Shown here piece by piece: positions 1 to 5,700 of a stretch of DNA of 8,630 bases. How positions within the stretch are numbered: position 1 is the stretch's first letter; each line of letters begins with the position of its first letter. Origin of the DNA: an uncultured Neomegalonema sp. (GTDB taxonomy: Bacteria > Pseudomonadota > Alphaproteobacteria > Rhodobacterales > Rhodobacteraceae). Below the pieces are notes generated by a model. That model had not been told where the DNA came from, did no database searches, and saw only the letters and a program-made list of their open reading frames with translations. The stretch spans positions 1 through 8,630 of the forward strand of contig CALDZQ010000277.1 of the NCBI GenBank assembly GCA_937944035.1, written 5' to 3'. Made by a program: the position numbers and the translations under genes.

Positions 1-115
1 AGATCAGCGTCTTCGTATGCTGTTTCAGATAGTCGTGCCACAGCCGCCCGATCAGCGCCTTGGCTTTCGGATCGTTGAGGGTCGGGCCTTCGATCGGGGC
101 TTTTGCTTTTCTCAT
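1..115 (-). CDS. N-terminus of probable ABC exporter (MsbA-like ATP-binding/permease protein), partial
   Basis: Only the first 38 codons are present; the gene continues beyond the left edge. The ATG at 115 opens a frame with no stop, starting MRKAKAPIEGPTLND and followed by an amphipathic stretch around RLWHDYLKQHTKTLI. A short basic and proline-containing leader followed by a 'RLWxDYLxxH' helix just before the first membrane helix is typical of alphaproteobacterial MsbA-type exporters, which fuse a six-helix transmembrane domain to an ATPase and flip lipids or drugs across the inner membrane. The membrane helices, Walker motifs and ABC signature all lie outside the window, so the assignment rests on this short leader alone. 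No good Shine-Dalgarno sequence precedes the ATG (only a weak GAG), so another start is possible. The gene is divergent from the methionine sulfoxide reductase gene, with 74 bases between the two starts. Confidence 0.5.
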   Translation of the reverse strand, partial: MRKAKAPIEGPTLNDPKAKALIGRLWHDYLKQHTKTLI

Positions 116-133
116 GGTCACGCGCTCTATAAT
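103..133 (+). promoter_or_regulatory. candidate sigma-70 promoter for the methionine sulfoxide reductase gene
   Basis: A perfect TATAAT lies at 128-133, about 56 bases upstream of the ATG at 190. The best -35 candidate is TTGCTT at 103-108, with a 19-base spacer, which is longer than ideal. This -35 lies inside the start of the divergent exporter gene. The -10 match is visible in the sequence; its activity is inferred. Confidence 0.4.
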
Positions 134-189
134 GGTTGCGCGGCGATGCGCCAAATGTATTTCAGGCGCGGGGTCTGCGGGAGAATACG

Positions 190-651
190 ATGTCGGAAAG
201 CTACACTGAGATTGAGGCGCGTGTCGGGGCGCTGATTGCGGGCATTGACGACGATATTGCAGTCATGGCGACGATTGCCTGCGAGCTGTTCCACAGCGTC
301 GAGCGGTTTCACTGGGTCGGGTTTTACCGCGTTACCGCGCCTGAGATGCTGATGATCGGGCCGTATCAGGGCGGGCATGGCTGTCTGTCGATCCCCTTTG
401 CGCGCGGGGTTTGCGGAAAATGCGCGCGGGACGGGAAGACGGTGATCGTGGATGATGTGGAGGCGTTCGAGGGCCATATCGCCTGTGCGGCCAGCACCCG
501 ATCCGAGATTGTCGTGCCGGTGTTCGGCAAGGACGGCGCGCTGATTGCGGTGCTGGATGTCGATTCTGACGATCCTGCGGCGTTCGACAAGGCCGACGCG
601 GCGGCGTTGGAGCGGATATGCGGGATGGCTTTTTCTGGTTGGGCTGCTTAA
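190..651 (+). CDS. msrC: free methionine-(R)-sulfoxide reductase, GAF-domain type (fRMsr)
   Basis: This 153-aa single GAF domain protein belongs to the fRMsr family (E. coli YebR/MsrC). The family reduces free methionine-R-sulfoxide to methionine in the cytoplasm, with electrons from thioredoxin, as part of oxidative damage repair. Visible signatures are HWVGFYRV (residues 41-48), GPYQGGHGCLSIPF (57-70), ARGVCG (71-76), GHIACAAS (95-102) followed by SEIVVPVF, and LDVDS (122-126). The three family cysteines are present as Cys65, Cys75 and Cys99. An additional Cys78 lies three residues after Cys75. The length is normal for the family. I chose the ATG at 190 over the in-frame ATG at 136 because GGGAG at 179-183 is well spaced from it and the N-terminus then matches the family; the longer form adds 18 residues that do not fit. 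It looks monocistronic, as the next gene differs sharply in base composition and has its own promoter candidate. Confidence 0.9.
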   Translation: MSESYTEIEARVGALIAGIDDDIAVMATIACELFHSVERFHWVGFYRVTAPEMLMIGPYQGGHGCLSIPFARGVCGKCARDGKTVIVDDVEAFEGHIACAASTRSEIVVPVFGKDGALIAVLDVDSDDPAAFDKADAAALERICGMAFSGWAA

Positions 652-695
652 AAAATTAGCTAGCGTGCTACTCTGCAAACAGACTTGAACCGCTG

Positions 696-724
696 TTGCT
701 CCACACCCTATCAGCCTCTATATA
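696..724 (+). promoter_or_regulatory. candidate promoter of the A+T-rich two-gene cassette
   Basis: TTGCTC at 696-701 and TATATA at 719-724 are separated by exactly 17 bases. TATATT at 721-726 is an overlapping alternative -10. The elements sit about 42 bases upstream of the first cassette ATG (766), which is a normal leader length. No clear terminator hairpin with a T-run is visible between the upstream reductase stop codon and this site, so some read-through is possible. Confidence 0.4.
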
Positions 725-765
725 TTAAGGTATCTTGCGGCCAATTGCCATAAGGGGAAGCCTTG

Positions 766-1116
766 ATGATCGATCCAACTATCGAGCAGTCTATTGAAAC
801 ACTGAAAAATAAAATACGAATTGCAAAAGATACTTCCACGGATATTCCGGCGGATAACGTGGATAAAATTCTGGATGCACTTGCGATTGTGGAAGTTTTT
901 TTTCGACGTGCAGACGTCGAAAACATTTTAGAAAAAAGCAACAGTGGCGCTGCTCTGCAAGACAAACTTAAAGAGGCTGAAGAAAATTTAGATATTGAAA
1001 AAATGATTGAAAAAAATAAAAACAAAAGAGAGCAAGAATTTCGTGCAATTTTAGCAATCGCAACCGCATCAGTTGGCGCTGGCGTGGCTTTTGGTTCAAT
1101 ATTTGGATTTTTCTAA
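766..1116 (+). CDS. small tail-anchored helical protein of unknown function, first gene of K+ channel cassette
   Basis: I do not recognise this 116-aa protein. Residues 1-93 look soluble, mostly helical and highly charged, with a possible coiled-coil stretch at about 62-93 (KLKEAEENLDIEKMIEKNKN). Residues 94-116 form one hydrophobic glycine/alanine-rich helix ending the chain (AILAIATASVGAGVAFGSIFGFF region), suggesting a tail-anchored membrane protein with a cytoplasmic N-terminal domain. There is no signal peptide and no cysteine. AGGGGA at 753-758 is optimally placed for the ATG at 766; a TTG at 763 is in frame but worse spaced. The stop codon directly abuts the ATG of the channel gene, so the two are almost certainly co-translated, and a role as partner or regulator of that channel is a reasonable inference. 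Base composition is far A+T-richer than the flanks (13 of 60 bases are G or C at 961-1020), which suggests horizontal acquisition. A T8 run and a 10-bp hairpin lie inside the gene at 896-923. Confidence 0.75.
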   Translation: MIDPTIEQSIETLKNKIRIAKDTSTDIPADNVDKILDALAIVEVFFRRADVENILEKSNSGAALQDKLKEAEENLDIEKMIEKNKNKREQEFRAILAIATASVGAGVAFGSIFGFF

Positions 1117-1608
1117 ATGTATCAAATTAATATTGAAAAAATTGCATTTTTATTTTTAATTCTAGTTTGGGGCGCGAGCGTTTTTCTCTATTTGTTCATT
1201 TACTCTGCGGGTGTTGAAACGATGTGCGATTGGTCCGAAATGGCCAAGAAATTACTTTTGATAGCCGTTATATTATTTTTTTTCTCGTTCTTTATGTCAG
1301 TCCGGTTCTCGTCTAGTAAATTTCTCGCATGTTGTTGGACCGCGATACTCGTTGGATTTGTGCCGTTTTTGATTTTTGATTTTGCAATTATTTATTCTGT
1401 ACAATCTATTCAGAATTCTCCCGATTTGCAAGCTGAGGACTATTTGTACTATTCAATCGTTACGTTCACGACACTAGGGTATGGAGACTTTCAGCCTAGG
1501 CCTGAATTTCGTTTGATTGCAGCATCGCAGGCTTTTTTAGGTTTTACATTTGTACCCGTAATGATTTCCGAATTTATCTCTTTAGCAGACAAATTTCGCA
1601 GGCCGTGA
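1117..1608 (+). CDS. small potassium channel family protein (Ion_trans_2-like pore)
   Basis: This 163-aa integral inner-membrane protein carries the K+ selectivity filter TTLGYGD at residues 118-124, preceded by a pore helix (YLYYSIVTF, 109-117), as in the two-pore-helix potassium channels of Pfam Ion_trans_2. I read four hydrophobic segments at about 9-29, 45-63, 69-95 and 132-155. The pore loop lies between the third and fourth, so two extra helices precede the minimal channel. There is no arginine-rich voltage-sensor helix and no RCK, cyclic-nucleotide or other ligand domain: only about 8 residues follow the last helix. Gating must therefore come from elsewhere, and the tail-anchored protein encoded immediately upstream is the obvious candidate. 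No Shine-Dalgarno of its own is apparent, because the ATG follows the upstream TAA directly, so translation is probably coupled. The gene shares the A+T-rich composition of its partner (20 of 60 bases G or C at 1261-1320). K+ channel identity is strong from the filter; physiological role is unknown. Confidence 0.88.
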   Translation: MYQINIEKIAFLFLILVWGASVFLYLFIYSAGVETMCDWSEMAKKLLLIAVILFFFSFFMSVRFSSSKFLACCWTAILVGFVPFLIFDFAIIYSVQSIQNSPDLQAEDYLYYSIVTFTTLGYGDFQPRPEFRLIAASQAFLGFTFVPVMISEFISLADKFRRP

Positions 1609-1615
1609 GCAATTA

Positions 1616-1640
1616 GTGCCAACGGTACAATAGCTTTTTT
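1616..1640 (+). terminator. weak candidate terminator after the cassette
   Basis: GTGCC (1616-1620) can pair with GGTAC (1624-1628), including one G-U pair, around an AAC loop. A run of six T lies at 1635-1640, six bases beyond the stem. The stem is only 5 bp and the T-run is displaced, so this is a poor intrinsic terminator. It is listed because it sits right after the channel stop and just before the end of the convergent transporter operon. Confidence 0.25.
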
Positions 1641-1648
1641 GTAGATTC

Positions 1649-2071
1649 TCAACGCGCTTTCTCCTCAATCAATCGGGTTGCCGCTATTCCGGTGATAACT
1701 GCGGCGATGAAGATCCAGACGCTGGCATAACCGAGGCCAAGCGCGGGAATCGCGCCGCCGGGGCAAAAGCCTGCGATGCCCCAGCCGATGCCGAATATGG
1801 CTGCCCCGCCGATGAGGCGTGCGTCGATGCGGTTGTTCTGCGGCAGCGCGAAGCTGTCCGCCTGAAGCGGGCTGTCCTGCCGTTTGAAGGTGATCCGGTA
1901 GCCGATCAGGGTCGTCACCAACGCGCCGCCCATCACGAAGATCAGGCTGGGATCCCATGTTCCGGCGATGTCGAAGAAGTTGAGGACTTTCGCCGGATTG
2001 GCCATGCCCGCAATCGCGATGCCGATGCCGAAAATTCCGCCGATTATAAAAGCGCTGAAAAGCCGTTTCAT
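1649..2071 (-). CDS. DUF6691 / YeeE-YedE-like transporter half (C-terminal half), second gene of pair
   Basis: This 140-aa inner-membrane protein starts MKRLFSAFIIGGIFGIGIAI. It carries the family motifs IAGMANPAKVLNFFDIAG (residues 19-37), WDPSLIFVMGGAL (39-51) and GIGWGIAGFCPGGAIPALG (95-112), with the conserved Cys103 in the FCPGG loop. Such proteins correspond to the second half of YeeE/YedE (TsuA-type) transporters, which carry thiosulfate or related sulfur compounds through the membrane by relaying the substrate along cysteines. I see about four hydrophobic segments. The ATG at 2071 shares its A with the TGA of the upstream gene (TGATG), so the pair is translationally coupled and probably forms one two-subunit transporter. 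An upstream in-frame extension to 2356 exists but reads as arginine/histidine-rich nonsense within the first gene, so it was rejected. The substrate is not shown by the sequence. Confidence 0.88.
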   Translation of the reverse strand: MKRLFSAFIIGGIFGIGIAIAGMANPAKVLNFFDIAGTWDPSLIFVMGGALVTTLIGYRITFKRQDSPLQADSFALPQNNRIDARLIGGAAIFGIGWGIAGFCPGGAIPALGLGYASVWIFIAAVITGIAATRLIEEKAR

Positions 2072-2499
2072 CACGCGCCCCCTATCACATGCCGGATGAC
2101 GTAGACCGTGGCGAAAGCCGCGACCATGAAAGTTGCCGTTGCGGCGATGGAGCGGGGCGAGAGGCGGGCGATGCCGCAAACGCCGTGGCCCGATGTGCAG
2201 CCCGAACCGAGATAGACGCCGATGCCGACGAGGATGCCGCCGAAGATAAGCGCGGCTGTGCTGATGGGCAGGGCAAACGGGATGCTTCCACCCGCGCTGA
2301 TATAGACGAGCGGGGAGATCACTGCGCCGCCCATAAACGCCGCGCGCCATTGCCAATCGGGCGAGAGGGGCGGGATCAGTCCGGCGAGTATGCCTGTCAT
2401 TCCGGCGATCCGGCCATGAAAGGCCATCAGCAGGGTTGCGGCGATGCCGATCAGGATGCCGCCGAGCAGGGACATGAACGGGGTGAATTCTGTTTCCAC
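2071..2499 (-). CDS. YeeE/YedE family sulfur-compound transporter half (N-terminal half), first gene of pair
   Basis: This 142-aa membrane protein begins METEFTPFMSLLGGILIGIA and has about four hydrophobic helices. Diagnostic motifs are GRIAGMTGILAGL (residues 29-41) and LGSGCTSGHGVCGIARLSPR (97-116), the latter with Cys101 and Cys108; the GCTSGHGVCG loop is the hallmark of YeeE/YedE (Pfam PF04143) sulfur-transport proteins. Single-chain family members such as TsuA are about twice this length; here the function is split over this gene and the DUF6691 gene that overlaps it by one base. The start is a GTG at 2499, chosen because AAGGA lies 7 bases upstream of it on the minus strand. Members of this split pair often neighbour persulfide dioxygenase or rhodanese genes under an ArsR-type persulfide sensor, but none of those lies in this window. 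An A+T-rich inverted repeat upstream could be the operator. Confidence 0.9.
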   Translation of the reverse strand: METEFTPFMSLLGGILIGIAATLLMAFHGRIAGMTGILAGLIPPLSPDWQWRAAFMGGAVISPLVYISAGGSIPFALPISTAALIFGGILVGIGVYLGSGCTSGHGVCGIARLSPRSIAATATFMVAAFATVYVIRHVIGGA

Positions 2500-2712
2500 G
2501 GTGTGATCCTTTATTTCAGTCCCGGCAGTCTTTCATCCGCTGCATACGTATTCAATAAATATAATTTGTTGTTTTCGTGTCCTGTTGTCGCCCGACGACG
2601 CGCGCCGCCATAAATCCGGCCCACTCGCTGCGCCATGCTCAACCTCAGAGCGTTGCCCTGACATAAGATAAGGGTCTAGGCTGTTGGTTTGGGTCGTGCG
2701 GGGGAGTCGGAA
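2500..2712. other. divergent intergenic region between transporter pair and alpha-2-macroglobulin gene
   Basis: This 213-bp gap serves two divergent genes. The transporter side holds the operator-like dyad at 2553-2571. On the macroglobulin side only weak promoter matches are visible: TTGCCC at 2653-2658 with TCTAGG at 2675-2680, 16 bases apart, and an isolated TAAGAT at 2664-2669. No ORF or RNA structure here looks convincing. Confidence 0.4.
2553..2583 (-). promoter_or_regulatory. candidate promoter with overlapping operator-like inverted repeat for the transporter pair
   Basis: An A+T-rich inverted repeat spans 2553-2571: arms CAATAAAT and ATTTGTTG around a central ATA, with 7 of 8 arm positions complementary. 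Reading the minus strand, AGGACA (2583-2578) and TATTTA (2561-2556) are 16 bases apart and could be -35 and -10, so the dyad would cover the -10. This arrangement and its base content resemble repressor sites of the ArsR/BigR class that control similar transporters, but it lacks the strict ATTC-N8-GAAT form. Regulator identity is inference. Confidence 0.4.
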
Positions 2713-5700
2713 ATGTTTGATTGTATTGAGTTGAGAGCCGTTGCTGCGGGTGTGATGTTGGCACTGGTTGGCAGTGCGGGCCTCGCTGCGGATGGCCCGA
2801 TCCCTGAGAAGCGTATGGTGTTCACGCAGGATGTGGATTTTTACGGCGGGGACTTGCGGTCCGTCTTTGATAGCTCGCTCGATGAATGCGAGAGTGCGTG
2901 TCTGGGCGATGAGGCGTGTACCGCGCTGACCTTTAACGAGACCGAAGAGGCATGTTTTCTCAAGGACGGGTTCGAGAAAACCACCCCGTTTGAGGGCGCA
3001 TGGTCGGGGCGGGTGATTGCGGCCTCCACGGCGCGGATCGAGCGGGGGATGGCGCAAGCCGCGATGCTGGATATGCTGCCGAACAGCGCGATGACGCAGG
3101 CGCGCAAATTCGCCGCAACCGTTGGAACACGCTATCCCGTCAATGACCGCGATGCCGCCTATCTGGCGAGTGTCGCGGGGGAGTCTGATACCGCGCAGGG
3201 AGCGTTGGTTGCCCTGACCGATGCGCCGGATGCGTGGCTTGATCTGTCGCGCGAATTGCGGGAGGGGAAGTCGGACGGATACGGATATTACGAGCGCCTC
3301 CAGATAGCGGAGGATGCGACCAGTGCCGCAATCAACGGATTTCTGCGCAGTGAAAGCGCCGCCGTCCAAGCCAATGCGCTCAACGTGCTGGCTGAAGCGC
3401 TGGAAAATCAGGGTCGCGGGTCGGAGATGATTCCGGTCCTGAAGCTGTCCAAATCCCTCTCCTCCCGCCGCGAAACGCGCGAGGCATTGCGGCAGGCGCG
3501 CGAACGCTATGGCTTTCGCATTACAGGCCATCAGGTCGATTCCGATGCTGAAAGCCCGCGTCTTTGCGTAACTTTCTCCGAAGCAATCGCCCCTGCCACG
3601 GATTTCGAGCCGTTCGTGCGGGTGCGGGGCGAGGACTTGCCCGTGGATGGCGGGGATCAGCAGATTTGCGTGGACGGGCTGGAGCATGGCGAGCGGTATA
3701 AGGTGACGCTGCGCAGCGGCTTGCCTGCCGCCGCCGATGGTGAAAAACTGCTCAAGCCCGTGACGATTGAAACCTATGTGCGGGACCGCAAGCCGTCGAT
3801 CAGCTTTGCGAGCCGCTCTTACATCCTGCCCCGCTCGGCGGAGGCGGCGCTGCCTATTACGACCGTGAATGTGGACGAGGTCGCGCTGCGGATTCACCGG
3901 GTGAATGACCGCAACCTGCTGCGCGCGGTCCAGCAGGATTTCTTCGGCGCGTCGCTGGATAAGTACCGCGAGGAGAATGGGCTTAAAGACCTCGGCGAGC
4001 AGGTTTGGGAAGGTGTGGGCGAGGTTGCGCGCAGGCTGAACGAGAATGTCGTCACGCGCCTGCCTTTGGGCGGGGCGGTCACGGAATTTGAGGCGGGCGT
4101 CTACGTTGCCACGGCGCGGGAAATTGACAGCGATAAACCGTGGGAAGATGCGGCGACGCAATGGTTTGTGGTCACGGATTTGGGTCTGTCGACAACGCTG
4201 GCCGATGACGGCTTGCATGTGTTTGTGCGCGGCCTCGGCGATGCGCAGACGATTGAGGGCGTCACGGTGCGCCTGCTGGCGCGCAATAACACGGTGCTGG
4301 GCGAAGTTGAGACGGATGCGGCGGGCTATGCGCTGTTCTCGCCGGGCCTGACGCGCGGGGACAGCGGGCTGGCCCCCGCCATGCTGACCGCAGAGCGGGA
4401 AGCGGGGGATTTCGCGTTTCTGGACCTGACGCAGCCGGGCTTTGATCTCGCTGATCGCGGTGTTGAGGGCCGTGCGGCGCCGGGGCCGGTGGATGTGTTT
4501 CTGACGACGGAGCGCGGGGCGTATCGGCCCGGTGAGCAGGTGCATACGACCATTCTCGCCCGCGATCAGCGCGCCGATGCGGTGGAGGATTTGCCGCTGA
4601 CCGTCATCGTCACCCGCCCCGACGGGGTAGAGGCGCTGCGCCGGACCGCACAGGATGCGGGTGCGGGCGGTCGGGCAGTGTCTTTTGATCTGAGCGACAA
4701 GGCGATGCGGGGCAGTTGGCGGGTGCGGGTTCATGCCGACCCCAAGCAATCGGCCTTGGCGGGCGAATCCTTCCTTGTGGAGGATTTCCTGCCTCAGCGG
4801 ATCGATTTTGAACTGGCGGGGCCGGAGGAGGCTGTGCGCCTTGGCGACGCCCCCGCGATACGGATTGATGCGGACTATCTCTACGGATCGCCCGCTGCGG
4901 CGATGGCGATTGAGGGTGAAGCGGTGGTGAAATCCGTCCGCGCGCTCGCCGCGTATCCGGGCTTTATCTTCGGGGCGCATGACGAGCAAAAAGAAAGCTG
5001 GGTCCGCAGCCTAGAGCCGGGGTTCGAGACGGACGATTCGGGGCTGGCCTCCGTGCCGATGCTGTTGCCCGACGCGGTCGAAACATCGCGCCCGCTGACA
5101 CTGGACGCGGTGATCCGCCTGCGCGATGGCTCTGCGCGGCCTGTGGAGCGGGTGCTGAGTATGCCGCTGGAGGCGGATGGCGACCGGATTGGCGTAAAGA
5201 CAGTGTTCGAGGGCGCGGTCCGCAAGGGCGAGAAGGCGCGGTTTGAGGTGATCGCGGTTGACGGTTCCGGCGCGCGGGTGGCGCTCGATGATGTCTACTG
5301 GACCCTCTCGAAAGTACGGACGCGTTACAACTGGTATCGGCTCGATGGCCGCTGGGATTACGAGACGACCACGCGGCGCGAGCGGCTGGCGAATGGTGAT
5401 TTGACGGTTGCCGGAGACGGCGTGGCGACGCTGGAAACCCCTGTCGATTGGGGGCGGTATGAGCTGAAGCTGGTATCTAAAAACGATCCCGATACCATCA
5501 CCAGCCTCCTGTTCACTGCGGGGTGGTATGCGCCCGTTGTCGGCTCGGCGACGCCCGATACGCTGGAGGTTTCGGTTGATAAAGACGCCTATGCGGTGGG
5601 CGATACCGCCAAGCTGCGCCTCGACGCGCGCTATGCGGGCGAGGTGTTTGTGCAGGTGGTCGGCAACGGCCTGATCGCAACCAAGACGCAAGCTGTCGAG

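Noticed and set aside
653..675. Possible terminator after the reductase gene (TAGC/GCTA pairing)
   Set aside because: The stem is only about 4 bp and no T-run follows it, so it is not distinguishable from chance.
127..678. 183-codon minus-strand frame opposite the methionine sulfoxide reductase gene
   Set aside because: It is a shadow of a gene with clear family motifs and has no coherent motif or start signal of its own.
1490..1506. Near-palindrome TTCAGCCTAGGCCTGAA in the channel gene
   Set aside because: It lies just after the codons for the conserved filter region, has a mismatch and almost no loop, and I see no reason to give it a function.
2072..2356. N-terminal extension of the DUF6691 gene to an upstream ATG
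   Set aside because: The extra residues are Arg/His-rich out-of-frame reading of the overlapping YeeE/YedE gene. The ATG at 2071 gives a clean membrane protein of family length and a TGATG junction.
2089..2613. Plus-strand 174-codon frame across the transporter promoter
   Set aside because: It is antisense to the YeeE/YedE gene, of low complexity (Asp/Ala/Gly/Arg), and runs through the regulatory region without any protein signature.
2533..4989. 818-codon open frame on the minus strand
   Set aside because: It lies antisense to the well-supported macroglobulin gene, is rich in Arg, His, Gln and Pro without any recognisable motif, and is what GC-biased third positions on the opposite strand produce. 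Its start and end also cut across the divergent promoter region.
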